The translations under genes and the position numbers were made by a program. From Aporhodopirellula rubra (GTDB lineage Bacteria; Planctomycetota; Planctomycetia; Pirellulales; Pirellulaceae), in NCBI RefSeq assembly GCF_014192335.1, contig NZ_JACHXU010000003.1, forward strand, positions 1 to 64,000: a stretch of DNA of 64,000 nucleotides, in the 5' to 3' direction. This document shows positions 17,541-27,035 of this stretch, piece by piece. Under the pieces are notes generated by a model that was not told the origin of the DNA, ran no database searches, and saw only the letters and a list, made by a program, of their open reading frames with translations. The stretch's first letter is position 1. Each line of letters opens with the position of its first letter.

Positions 17541-18884
17541 ATGAATCTCCAGGACCTCGGCCATAACCGTTTGGCGAATTTGGCATGGGAAACTCAGCGA
17601 CGGCGTTTGACCGTTCGGTCGCTTTGCGGGGCGATTTTGCTGTCGCAATTCGTGCTGGCAACAGATCCCGTCCAAGGCCAGCCACCGGCGCCCGTATTGC
17701 CCGCGCTGCCCGCAACGCCTCCCGCCGGACCGGAAGAGGAAGGGGCCGCACCGCTGCCCGAATACCTGTTCGGACCGGTTACGAACGAAGCGATTGAGAC
17801 GATGTTGGTCGATTCGGAAATCGATCTCAACGACCGTGCAATGAAGGCCTCTCGCATCCACGCGCTTGCCGACATGTACCGTTCGTCCCGTTCATGGCAC
17901 GGTGACTTTAGCGGTTTCCGCGTGCGAAATTCGATCGCAACGGAATTGGAGTTGAACGTTTGGAAACAACAGGTTGACGACTACTTCAAGCGGCGGATCA
18001 AGAATCTCGAAGGCATCATGAAAGAGAAAGATGCCTACCAGCAAAAGGCAGATCAGTTAGTTCGTATTCGACGCGACAATCAGCGACGCGTCCTCAGCCA
18101 AATCTATTCGAACCCACGCTACGCTGGAAAACCCGAGAGCGTTATGAACGAGCTCTTGGTCGGATTTTCGAACACGCCGATCGGGTACGGTGTCGGTTTG
18201 GAAGAGTATTTTGCCACCAATCCGAGTCACTCGAATTGGGATCTTAGCCCTGAGATGTTTGAATCGCTGCGTGTCAAAAGCCCCAAAAATAAGGGAGGGC
18301 AACTGGAGTTCTCGTTGAGCGATCCGGTTCCGTTGCAACTCGATTGGTGGCCGCCTGTTTTCCGCGAACAGCTCTTTCAAGCCGCGATCCGAAACGTCGA
18401 AGCGAAACGTGATCAATTGATGGCCCTCAGTGAGCGGAACCCAAAATTGCCCATCGAGGCGATCAACGCCTTTGACGATGCCATGGCGCAACTCAGTGTC
18501 GAGTTCTACAGCATTTTTCCGCCACCGTGGCAGAACATGCCGACCGAACGGGTTCTCGAATTGATCGCTGCCGAACGGCACCTCATTCAGGTCAGCCGTG
18601 AGGTCGAGGCGATTCGCGATCGTGGAACGCTCAATGCCATGACCCGTGGTCAGTATTTTGATCCGTTGCGAGACGGCGAGAATGCGGCCACCCTGATCGC
18701 CTGGATGACTCGTACGGGGATGCAGTTTGCATCACCACGGCCCGGGCACGAAGACGCGTACGCGACGTTGATGGGGCAGATGAAGGAAATGTTTGTCATC
18801 TTCGGCGAACCGCTGCCGGATCCAGAAGCCCCGCTTCCAAAAACAAACCCCCGCCGCGCCACCGACATCCCCCGCCCTCAATAA
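17541..18884 (+). CDS. Secreted protein of unknown function
   Basis: 447 residues from the ATG at 17541, preceded by an AGAGG about ten bases upstream; an earlier open start at 17469 would overlap the previous gene. A basic N-terminus and hydrophobic stretch (VRSLCGAILLSQFVLATDPVQG) look like a signal peptide, followed by a Pro-rich linker. The body is helical and mixed-charge (KRRIKNLEGIMKEKDAYQQKADQLVRI) and ends Pro-rich. No family recognised. The gap to the double-FHA gene is only 32 bases, so the two are likely co-transcribed and may work together in the envelope. Confidence 0.75.
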   Translation: MNLQDLGHNRLANLAWETQRRRLTVRSLCGAILLSQFVLATDPVQGQPPAPVLPALPATPPAGPEEEGAAPLPEYLFGPVTNEAIETMLVDSEIDLNDRAMKASRIHALADMYRSSRSWHGDFSGFRVRNSIATELELNVWKQQVDDYFKRRIKNLEGIMKEKDAYQQKADQLVRIRRDNQRRVLSQIYSNPRYAGKPESVMNELLVGFSNTPIGYGVGLEEYFATNPSHSNWDLSPEMFESLRVKSPKNKGGQLEFSLSDPVPLQLDWWPPVFREQLFQAAIRNVEAKRDQLMALSERNPKLPIEAINAFDDAMAQLSVEFYSIFPPPWQNMPTERVLELIAAERHLIQVSREVEAIRDRGTLNAMTRGQYFDPLRDGENAATLIAWMTRTGMQFASPRPGHEDAYATLMGQMKEMFVIFGEPLPDPEAPLPKTNPRRATDIPRPQ

Positions 18885-19009
18885 CCTGCAACCGCAACCT
18901 GTCACCAAATCCCTCTTTCCTTCAAATTTGTCGAGATTTTCTGATCGGCCTGGACCTTCCCCCCGTAGACTCCGATACTAGATTTGATTTCTCAATTGGA
19001 AGGAAGATC

Positions 19010-19618
19010 GTGTTCGTCGTCTGTCGTTTCGTTTGCATCCTTGTTGTGCTGGTACATTCGATTTTCGGATGTTCGATGCTGCACGCCTGCGATTGCCGGA
19101 CGCACGAACACACGATCCATGGCGACGCGTCTGCCGACGAATCGCACTGCGATCACGACGGGCATCATCATGACTCTGGCGATGGGTGTGAAGAACGCCA
19201 TGACCAGGAGTCGGCCCCAAGTGTCCCCGTTGCACTGACAATCGCGAGCCCTTTCTGCGACTGCGATGCTAAAGGCAGTATCGATGGGGGGCGTGTCAGT
19301 AACGAGGGTGTCGCGGTGCGAAATGCTGTGCATCCCGCCGTGGCGCATTGGGTGGCCGCATGTCCGGGTTGTCAGTCGTCACCGTGCGACGGCAACGCAC
19401 CGGGATGTCACTCCGATGTCGGGTGCAGTTTCCGTTTGCCGAGTGATCAAGTTTTCGAGGTCGTTGTCAGCCTCGTCGGATTCCTTCCCTATTCCATGTC
19501 CGGAGCAAGCCCACAGTTGGCCTCCAGGCAAATTCGTCTTTGGAATCAACATCTCGGGCAAGGTGCCACGAGCGATGCCAGCGCCCGCTGTGCCGCTCTC
19601 TGCGTTTGGCGAATCTAA
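19010..19618 (+). CDS. His/Cys-rich secreted protein, probably metal-binding
   Basis: 202 residues from a GTG start with a strong Shine-Dalgarno (GGAAGGAAGATC directly before it). An N-terminal hydrophobic helix (VCILVVLVHSIFGCSMLHAC) acts as a signal or anchor; the cysteine near its end may be a lipobox. The next 40 residues are packed with His and Asp (DESHCDHDGHHHDSGDGCEERH), and Cys-rich segments follow (CPGCQSSPC). Lying 150 bases upstream of an RND metal-efflux adaptor, it is likely a periplasmic metal sensor, chaperone or buffer for that pump. No named family recognised. Confidence 0.68.
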   Translation: MFVVCRFVCILVVLVHSIFGCSMLHACDCRTHEHTIHGDASADESHCDHDGHHHDSGDGCEERHDQESAPSVPVALTIASPFCDCDAKGSIDGGRVSNEGVAVRNAVHPAVAHWVAACPGCQSSPCDGNAPGCHSDVGCSFRLPSDQVFEVVVSLVGFLPYSMSGASPQLASRQIRLWNQHLGQGATSDASARCAALCVWRI

Positions 19619-19765
19619 CGACCGATTGAGTTTTCTCAAACGTCTGTTTGCCTGCACCCAATGATCGCCCCATCGACCTATCGCGTCCGTGACGCAGTGC
19701 GGCGTGGTGCGCGGTTTCCGGCTCGCTCGGGTGTGCTCTTTTCTTGATCCCTTGAAGGGAACGTT

Positions 19766-21271
19766 ATGTCCATTTCCAAAATTTGGGTGTCGCGGATCGT
19801 TGCCACGTCGTTGACCGTGGTCGCGATGTTGTTGACGCTCGCGATCGGCTTCTTCGCCCTGACTGATTTGCCGCAGCGATTCGGGCTCGTTGCGTCCACG
19901 GCTGAATCGGCTCATGACCACGGCGATCACTCCGAGTGTGAACACGATCATCCGGAGGACGAACACGATCACGACCATGCGGGGCACTCCGAAGGCGAAT
20001 CGATCGAGTTGAGCGAACAGGCTCGGCTAAATTTGGGGCTCGAGACTCAAAAGGTGACCGTCGGGAGTTTCAATGAATACATCGAAGTCCCCGCCGCCGT
20101 TGCCGATTGGCCTGGAAAAACTCACGTCGCAATCACTTCACCCATGACGGGCGTCATCAACGCGATTAACGTGTCGCGAGGTGAGTTGATCGAAAGTGGC
20201 ATGCCCCTATTTACGTTGCGACTCACACACCAGGATCTCGTCCAAACTCAAGAGGATTTTCTTAACTCGCTCGGGCAGTTGGACATCGAACAGAAAGAGA
20301 TTCAACGTTTGACGTCGATCACACAGTCCGGCGCCGTTGCAGGAAAGACCCTGATCGCACGCCAGTACGAACGGGACAAATTATTGGCTGGCATTCGCAC
20401 CGCACGCCAATCCATGTTGCTGCACGGTTTGACGGAGAGCCAAGTCGACCAAATCGAACGCACGCGTGAACTCATCCGCGAAGTCACCATCTACGCACCC
20501 ACGCTCCACGCCGACAGTTCGCTGCATCATGAGTCGGAACACAACCATGTGAAAAACAGTTCGGGAACGCCAACAGACCGCTACGCGTCAATGCAACCGG
20601 CGCCCACGCTCCCGGCGCATATCGATGCCGAATTCCTTGTAACTCAGCTCAACGTCAGTCGCGGGGAGGCCGTCGAAGCGGGGAAGAAGCTCGGGCAATT
20701 GTCCGACTACAGCAAAGTCTTGATTGAAGGTTATGCCTATCAACGCGATGGCGAAGCTCTGCAAACCGCAGCCAACGCGAGACTCGCGATTCAAGCCGTT
20801 ACGGAATCATCGCAAGGCCAGCGAAAGATCATCGATCAGTTGGAGATCATCTACATCGGCAACGAAATCAATCGCGAAACCCGCGCTCTGCCGTTCTACG
20901 TCCTGCTCACCAACGAAGTCGAACGGACCGAACAGGTCGGCGAGCAACGCTACGTCAGTTGGCGATACAAGCCCGGTCAACGGATGAAACTTCGTGTTCC
21001 GGTCGCTGGGTTTGACAACGCCATCGTTGTGCCGAAGGAAGCCGTCGCGGAGGAAGGCCCCGAACGTTATGTCTTCGTTGAGAACAACGATCACTTCGAT
21101 CGCGTCGCCGTTCATGTTTTGGCCAGCGACTCATTGCACGCGGCGATCGCCAACGACGGTCAAGTCTGGCCGGGGCAATCAGTCGCTGTCACCGGTGCCC
21201 ATCAATTGCAGATGGCGCTGAAGAATAAATCGGGCGGCGCAATCGATCCGCACGCCGGTCACAACCACTAG
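19766..21271 (+). CDS. RND efflux periplasmic adaptor (CzcB/CusB type)
   Basis: Membrane-fusion protein bridging the inner-membrane RND pump to an outer-membrane channel. A signal anchor (residues 5-30) precedes a His-rich metal-binding stretch (HDHGDHSECEHDHPEDEHDHDHAG), then SIELSEQARLNLGLETQKV, typical of the CzcB/CusB family. The lipoyl-like half-motif GVINAINVSRGELIESGMPLF, a helical hairpin (VQTQEDFLNSLGQLDIEQKEIQRL), the second lipoyl half (LNVSRGEAVEAGKKLGQL), a beta-barrel domain and a second His-rich tail (DPHAGHNH) follow. The His stretches point to divalent metals such as Zn, Co, Cd or Cu rather than drugs. Confidence 0.9.
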   Translation: MSISKIWVSRIVATSLTVVAMLLTLAIGFFALTDLPQRFGLVASTAESAHDHGDHSECEHDHPEDEHDHDHAGHSEGESIELSEQARLNLGLETQKVTVGSFNEYIEVPAAVADWPGKTHVAITSPMTGVINAINVSRGELIESGMPLFTLRLTHQDLVQTQEDFLNSLGQLDIEQKEIQRLTSITQSGAVAGKTLIARQYERDKLLAGIRTARQSMLLHGLTESQVDQIERTRELIREVTIYAPTLHADSSLHHESEHNHVKNSSGTPTDRYASMQPAPTLPAHIDAEFLVTQLNVSRGEAVEAGKKLGQLSDYSKVLIEGYAYQRDGEALQTAANARLAIQAVTESSQGQRKIIDQLEIIYIGNEINRETRALPFYVLLTNEVERTEQVGEQRYVSWRYKPGQRMKLRVPVAGFDNAIVVPKEAVAEEGPERYVFVENNDHFDRVAVHVLASDSLHAAIANDGQVWPGQSVAVTGAHQLQMALKNKSGGAIDPHAGHNH

Positions 21272-21512
21272 TGATTCGTGTTCGCGTTTCGATGCAGCTC
21301 GTCGTAACTCAGTGTCGGTGAACCATCGAGCGAATCGGTCGTCAGGTTTGGGTGAGTCCACCTGTCTGTCGACGGCCGGCTTTTGGTGATCGAGCCCAGC
21401 CGACCGCGTCACATAAACCGCGGCGGATTCGATTTGCCGTGTTTGATCAATTCAGCGACGCCAGTCGCGCCCCGATTCTTCCAAATCATCATTCTGATCT
21501 CTACAAGCAAAT

Positions 21513-24500
21513 ATGTTAGATCGCATCATCTCGTTCTCGCTTCACAATCGCCTCTTGATCCTGGTGGCCGCTGCGATCCTGATGCTCGTCGGGAGTTGGC
21601 AAACCGCTGAACTGCCGATCGACGTTTTTCCCAACCTGAACCGGCCACGCGTTGTCGTCATCACGGAGGCTCCCGGGATGGCGCCCGAGGAAGTCGAAAC
21701 GTTGATCACCTTTCCGCTCGAAACGGCGTTTAACGGTGCCAGCGGTGTGATGGATGTTCGCAGCAGCAGCGGTACGGGAATTTCCGTAATCTATGTCGAG
21801 TTTGATTGGGATACCGACATCTACAACGACCGACAAGTCGTCAATGAACGACTGCAATTGGCCGCCGAACAATTACCCGTCGGCATCAAACCGACACTCG
21901 CACCGATCTCTTCGATCATGGGCCAGATCCTGATGTATGGGATGTGGAGCGAAGGGGGACAAACACCACCAATGGAGGTTCGGACGTTGGCCGATTGGGT
22001 CGTCCGCCAGCGGTTGTTGACGATCCCGGGCGTTTCGCAGGTCTTCACCATGGGTGGTGGGCGAATGCAGTATCAAGTGCTCGTTGATCCCGACGCACTG
22101 CGCTCCTTTGATCTCACCATGGAGGATGTTCATCTAGCCGTTTCGGAAGCGAACCTGAACGCAACGGGCGGTTACCTCGACGACCACGGGGCGAACGAAT
22201 TGCTGGTCCGCGGCCTGGGGCGGGTGACCAGTCTCGATGATTTGAGGAAACTCGTTCTCGTAATGCGTGAAGAACGCTCGATCACATTATCGGAAGTCGC
22301 GAAAGTGGTCGAAGCTCCTCAGGTGAAACGGGGGGACGCGTCCGCTTACGTTCGAAACGAATCGGGAGCCATCGAGGGAAGCGACGCCGTCGTTCTGACG
22401 ATCAACAAGCAACCCGGCAGCGACACGCGGGCCGTTGACGAGGCGATTAAAGCGGCACTCGCGGATTTGAAAGTGGCGTTACCGAACGACATTCGCATCG
22501 CCAACGTCTATTCGCAGCGGTCGTTCATCGATCGGGCGATCGAAAACGTGGTCGAAGCTCTCACCGATGGCGGTGTGTTGGTGTTGGTGATTCTGTTTTT
22601 GTTTTTGTTGAATTTCCGGACCACGTTCATCACGTTGACGGCGATCCCGTTGTCGATCATTGCAACCGCGTGCGTGTTCGCGGCGTTCGGCTTGTCGATC
22701 AACACGATGACGCTCGGAGGGATCGCGGTGGCGATCGGCGAGTTAGTCGACGACGCGATTGTTGATGTTGAAAATATCTTTCGTCGCCTGCGTGAAAACC
22801 GACAATCATCGAATCCGAGGCCGACGCTCGGTGTGGTCCTCGACGCCAGTACCGAGGTGCGAAGTTCGATCGTTTACGGCACCGCGATCGTGGTGCTGGT
22901 ATTCATTCCACTCTTTGCCCTCGAGGGCATGGAAGGAAAACTGTTCGTGCCGTTGGCCGTCGGGTACGTGGTGTCGCTCGTCGCGTCGCTCGCCGTTTCA
23001 TTGACCGTGACGCCAGTTCTTTGTTCGTTGTTGTTGGCCGGCAAACGCAGTTGGCAGGTGGTGTTGCCGTTCCTGTCGATCGCGATTTCGATGCTGTTGT
23101 TCTACTGGGTGATCCCACGCGTCGACGCGGTCTTGGGGATCCCCTGGGAATTGCCGGGCAATCCAATGGGATGGTCGCTCGCCGCCGCTCCGTTGGTTTG
23201 GCTCGCTCTGCAGGCTGCCGATGCGTTGCTCGGTGGTACCGATGCCGAGGAAGGCCGGTTGCTCGAGGGACTCAAAGGGATCGCTGGTGTTGCGATTGAT
23301 TTCAGCACGCGGTTGCCCGGGCCGGTGCTCGGTGTCGCGTTGATGCTGGTTTTGTTTGCCGGCATGTCCGTCGTGATGCTAGAACGCGATTTTCTTCCCC
23401 CCTTCAACGAAGGCAGTGTGCAGGTCAACGCGTTGTTGCAACCGGGAACTTCTCTGGCAACCAGTAACGAGGTCGGCAACGCGATCGAAAAACGTATGTT
23501 GGAAATCGAGAACGTCAAAACCATCGTTCGGCGAACCGGTCGAGCCGAACTCGACGAACATGCCGAGGGAGTGAACGTGAGCGAAATGGTTTTGGAAATC
23601 GCCGATGGAGCCGACCGCGAACAAACGATTGATGAAATCAGGCACGCTATGTCCGAATTCCCCAGCGTCGTATCGAGTACCGAGCAACCGCTCGCACACT
23701 TGATCAGTCACATGATCTCCGGCGTCAAAGCACAGATCGGCATCAAACTCTACGGCGATGATCTCGATGTCTTACGGAAAAAGGCCGAGGAGATGAAACA
23801 ACGGATTGCCGGCGTTGACGGGCTCGCGGACGTTTTGGTGGAACAGCAAACGAATATTCCGCAACTGCGCATCGAACTCAACCGAGACGCGTTGATGCAA
23901 TACGGCTTGCGTCCCGCTGACGTGATGGATTTGGTGGAAACGGCAATGAACGGTCAAGTAATGAGCCAGGTTTTACTCGGGCAGCGAACGTTTGACCTCG
24001 TCTTGCGATTGGACGAACGCTTCCGTGAAGACAAAACGAAACTGCGTCGGATGGCTGTCACGTTGCCTACCGGCGGCACGGTGCCTCTCGATGCGGTCGC
24101 AAACATCTACGACAGCTACGGACCCAATACGATCAAACGAGAACAGGTTCGTCGACGAATCGTCTTGCAGGCCAACGTGACCCAACGCGGTGTCGTCGAC
24201 GTCGTCACCGACATCAAAGAACGCCTTGCCGATATCGAGTTGCCGGCCGGATACTTCATCGAATACGGCGGGCAGTTCGAGAGTCAGCAGTCGGCGAGTC
24301 GTCGGTTGATGGTGTTGTCGGGGATCGCGTTGCTGGGGATGTTCCTCGTGCTATACATGTTGTTTGGCAACGTCAATTTCTCAGTCCAAGTCTTGTTCGC
24401 TCTGCCGACTGCATTCATCGGCGCGGTTGCCGCGCTGGCCATCACGGACCAAAACCTCACCGTTGCCGCGATGGTCGGATTCATCTCGTTGTGCGGCATT

Positions 24501-24857
24501 GCCAGTCGCAACGGCATCTTGTTGCTAAACCATTACCTGCATCTCGTCGAACACGAAGGCGAATCGTGGACCCGCGAAATGGTTAAACGGGCCGGGCAGG
24601 AGCGGATGGCTCCGGTGTTGATGACGGCATTGACCAGTGGAATCGGACTGCTGCCGCTGGCTCTCGCCGCCGGCGAACCCGGCAAGGAGATTCTGTATCC
24701 GGTCGCCACCGTGATCGTGGGCGGGTTGTTAACGAGCACGCTCGCGGAGTTTTTCGTCCGACCTGCCCTCTTCTGGACGTTCGGCGTGAATGCGGGCAAG
24801 CAGATTTTGAACGACCGTGTAGCCAAGCATGACAAACCGGCGATTCCGGATGCGTGA
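21513..24857 (+). CDS. Heavy-metal RND efflux transporter (CzcA/CusA family)
   Basis: 1114-residue inner-membrane proton/metal antiporter. It starts MLDRIISFSLHNRLLILVAAAILMLVGSW with the usual first helix, then PGMAPEEVETLITFPLE, a hallmark of heavy-metal RND pumps. The transmembrane segment GGIAVAIGELVDDAIVDVENIFRRLREN carries acidic proton-relay residues in the position used by CzcA. A second half repeats the topology (MLFGNVNFSVQVLFALP, LCGIASRNGILLLNHYLHL). It lies 240 bases downstream of the adaptor. No outer-membrane TolC-like gene is seen here, so it must borrow one. The metal specificity cannot be read from the sequence. Confidence 0.94.
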   Translation: MLDRIISFSLHNRLLILVAAAILMLVGSWQTAELPIDVFPNLNRPRVVVITEAPGMAPEEVETLITFPLETAFNGASGVMDVRSSSGTGISVIYVEFDWDTDIYNDRQVVNERLQLAAEQLPVGIKPTLAPISSIMGQILMYGMWSEGGQTPPMEVRTLADWVVRQRLLTIPGVSQVFTMGGGRMQYQVLVDPDALRSFDLTMEDVHLAVSEANLNATGGYLDDHGANELLVRGLGRVTSLDDLRKLVLVMREERSITLSEVAKVVEAPQVKRGDASAYVRNESGAIEGSDAVVLTINKQPGSDTRAVDEAIKAALADLKVALPNDIRIANVYSQRSFIDRAIENVVEALTDGGVLVLVILFLFLLNFRTTFITLTAIPLSIIATACVFAAFGLSINTMTLGGIAVAIGELVDDAIVDVENIFRRLRENRQSSNPRPTLGVVLDASTEVRSSIVYGTAIVVLVFIPLFALEGMEGKLFVPLAVGYVVSLVASLAVSLTVTPVLCSLLLAGKRSWQVVLPFLSIAISMLLFYWVIPRVDAVLGIPWELPGNPMGWSLAAAPLVWLALQAADALLGGTDAEEGRLLEGLKGIAGVAIDFSTRLPGPVLGVALMLVLFAGMSVVMLERDFLPPFNEGSVQVNALLQPGTSLATSNEVGNAIEKRMLEIENVKTIVRRTGRAELDEHAEGVNVSEMVLEIADGADREQTIDEIRHAMSEFPSVVSSTEQPLAHLISHMISGVKAQIGIKLYGDDLDVLRKKAEEMKQRIAGVDGLADVLVEQQTNIPQLRIELNRDALMQYGLRPADVMDLVETAMNGQVMSQVLLGQRTFDLVLRLDERFREDKTKLRRMAVTLPTGGTVPLDAVANIYDSYGPNTIKREQVRRRIVLQANVTQRGVVDVVTDIKERLADIELPAGYFIEYGGQFESQQSASRRLMVLSGIALLGMFLVLYMLFGNVNFSVQVLFALPTAFIGAVAALAITDQNLTVAAMVGFISLCGIASRNGILLLNHYLHLVEHEGESWTREMVKRAGQERMAPVLMTALTSGIGLLPLALAAGEPGKEILYPVATVIVGGLLTSTLAEFFVRPALFWTFGVNAGKQILNDRVAKHDKPAIPDA

Positions 24858-25037
24858 TATTCGCGTTGTTAGTCGCCGCAACGATGCCGAGTTCGGGGGA
24901 CGTGTTTCTCCCGGGTTTGATCCGAGCGCGAGACCGATTCAAATACTTAATATTGAAACGGACGCGATGTTCGTTTTGAGACCGCCTCGCATCAAAAATT
25001 TGCGGTCACCACCGGCCACCGTGAATCGAACCTCATC

Positions 25038-25880
25038 ATGCCAACCGAAGACAACAAACCCATTGACGAATCCATTCGCCGCCTGATCGACCGTTGGGTC
25101 ACCTCCGGCGAGATCGCGTCGAAGGATTACCAGTCGACCATGACGTCAACCAATTCGGTCGCCGGTCAGTGGGTGCAATCCCATCGAGACAAAGACTCCT
25201 CCACGTCACCTGGTAGCACATTGGTGATCGGATTGCCGCGGTTAGTCATCGCCGATGTGCAAACCCAGGGCCGCGGTCGATTGGGAAGAACGTGGGACGC
25301 GCAGTCCGACGGCCTTGCGTTTTCGATCGTGATGAAAGGGTGTCATGAACTTCTTTCGATCGCGGTCGGCGTGGCGATTGCCGAGGCGATCGAGCATGTC
25401 GCCGCGCCGGTCCGGTGCGGATTGAAATGGCCCAACGATGTTTGGATGAGCGGCGTGAAAGTGGCCGGCACCCTAATTGAACGCTTTGATTCGTCGGTGG
25501 CCGATCGCGACCACTCTACGCCCGTCGCGGTGATCGGAATTGGAATCAATGTCGGATCCAGCCCCACGCTGGAAGACGCTGAGGCAACATCGGTTCAAGA
25601 GGCAACCGGGAAATGGGTGACCCGTGCCGCTCTGCTCGAAGAACTCGTTCCCGCACTCATCGAACAAGTCACCCGATGTGAATCGGACAGTAGTGGGGTG
25701 TTGGACGCGTTTCGTCGTCGTTGTGTATTGACGGGTGAGATGATCCGGTGCTCAATCGACGGGCAATCGGTCGAAGGCCGTTGCGAGGGGATCAACGAAC
25801 ACGGCGAAATGCGAGTTCGCACGATCGCGGGCGAATCGGTTTGCCGCAGCGGTGAGGTCAATCGCGTTCGCAGGGTGTAA
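25038..25880 (+). CDS. birA: Biotin--[acetyl-CoA-carboxylase] ligase
   Basis: Attaches biotin to the carboxyl-carrier protein via biotinyl-AMP. The substrate-binding motif is GRGRLGRTWDAQSDGLAFSIV, followed by KWPNDVWMSGVKVAGTLIER with the catalytic lysine region and VIGIGINVGSSP. A C-terminal SH3-like domain is present (EGRCEGINEHGEMRVRT). There is no N-terminal helix-turn-helix repressor domain, so this is an enzyme-only form of 280 residues. The start ATG at 25038 directly precedes MPTEDNKPIDESIRRLIDRW. Confidence 0.92.
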   Translation: MPTEDNKPIDESIRRLIDRWVTSGEIASKDYQSTMTSTNSVAGQWVQSHRDKDSSTSPGSTLVIGLPRLVIADVQTQGRGRLGRTWDAQSDGLAFSIVMKGCHELLSIAVGVAIAEAIEHVAAPVRCGLKWPNDVWMSGVKVAGTLIERFDSSVADRDHSTPVAVIGIGINVGSSPTLEDAEATSVQEATGKWVTRAALLEELVPALIEQVTRCESDSSGVLDAFRRRCVLTGEMIRCSIDGQSVEGRCEGINEHGEMRVRTIAGESVCRSGEVNRVRRV

Positions 25881-25957
25881 TATCACGACCATGTCACAAC
25901 GTGGGATCCGTGTGGATTCGACAATGCGGGACTCATTGAATTTACGGTACAGGGTGA

Positions 25958-26965
25958 ATGATGCTAGTCGATGCTGCCACAAACGCTCACAACCGGAAAG
26001 TGGCCATCGCGGTCGCCGCCGTGATCGCCATTGCAGGATGTTTACTCGCGATCCTGTCACCGTGGTGGCTCGTTTTGTTGCCCATCGCGGGCGGTGCCTT
26101 TTACTTCATGCGTCGTAAGACGCGGCGTCGTTTCGCCGTCATCGCTCAACCGTTCCCCGGTGTGTGGGAAGCGACACTGGAGTCGCAGGTGGAGTACTTT
26201 CGAAAACTTTCACCCGACCAACAAGAACGGTTTCGAAACTTGGTCAAAGTCTTCCTCGATGAGGTTGTGATCACTGGGATTCGTACCAACGTCGACGAAG
26301 CGACCCGAACGCTCGTCGCCGCCAGCGCCGTGATTCCGATTCTCGGATTCGATGACTTCGAGTACTCCGGTCTCGGCGAAGTTCTGATCTATCCCGGTTC
26401 CTTCGACGATCAGTATCAGACCAACAGCAGCGCCGACGCGAGAACACTCGGCATGGTCGGAGTCAGCCATCTCAGTGGCGTGATGATCTTATCCAAACCG
26501 TCGTTAGTGAGCGGTTTCGCAAACATGTCGGACAAACGAAACGTCGGCATTCACGAGTTCGCACACCTCGTTGATAAGGAGGACGGTGATGTTGATGGAG
26601 TGCCTCCCACCGCCGACGCGGAGACTTATGAACCGTGGGTCCGTTGGGTCGGTGACGAACTGCGTCGTGAGGTCGGCAACGGCGAACACATTGACGATTA
26701 CGCTTACACGAACGAAGCGGAGTATTTTGCGGTACTGAGCGAATACTTTTTCGAAGCTCCTGCGGTTCTCGAAAAGAAGAATCCCAAGCTCTACGAGCTG
26801 ATGAAAAAGATGTACCACCAAAACCCCAAACGGATTCTCGGCAGTCCGACGCGGCGCCGACGACGGGTGGGACGCAATTCACCGTGCCCGTGCGGTAGCG
26901 GCGAGAAGTTCAAACGCTGTTGCAAACGCAAATCAATGCGGGGAACACCGCTCGCCGCGAAGTAG
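25958..26965 (+). CDS. M90 (MtfA-type) metallopeptidase with C-terminal SEC-C zinc motif
   Basis: 335 residues. Two hydrophobic segments (about 15-50) anchor it. The zinc site GIHEFAHLVD (His199, Glu200, His203) fits the HExxH of MtfA-family peptidases, and the surrounding VGVSHLSGVMILSKPSLVSGF and NEAEYFAVLSEYFFEAP are also typical of that family. E. coli MtfA is about 265 residues; this protein adds an N-terminal anchor and a C-terminal SEC-C motif (GRNSPCPCGSGEKFKRCC), a zinc knuckle known from SecA and other proteins that bind partners. The SEC-C fusion is the odd part. Confidence 0.88.
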   Translation: MMLVDAATNAHNRKVAIAVAAVIAIAGCLLAILSPWWLVLLPIAGGAFYFMRRKTRRRFAVIAQPFPGVWEATLESQVEYFRKLSPDQQERFRNLVKVFLDEVVITGIRTNVDEATRTLVAASAVIPILGFDDFEYSGLGEVLIYPGSFDDQYQTNSSADARTLGMVGVSHLSGVMILSKPSLVSGFANMSDKRNVGIHEFAHLVDKEDGDVDGVPPTADAETYEPWVRWVGDELRREVGNGEHIDDYAYTNEAEYFAVLSEYFFEAPAVLEKKNPKLYELMKKMYHQNPKRILGSPTRRRRRVGRNSPCPCGSGEKFKRCCKRKSMRGTPLAAK

Positions 26966-26971
26966 CCACAC

Positions 26972-27008
26972 CGCGGGAGTCGGAATGAGCGAGAATTGGA
27001 CTCCCGCG
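26972..27008. terminator. Hairpin between convergent genes
   Basis: CGCGGGAGTC (26972-26981) and GACTCCCGCG (26999-27008) are perfect complements around a 17-base loop, midway between two convergent genes. No T tract follows on either side, so a terminator role is plausible but unproven. Confidence 0.45.
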
Positions 27009-27035
27009 AACGCTCGCGACATTATTTGAATTGCT

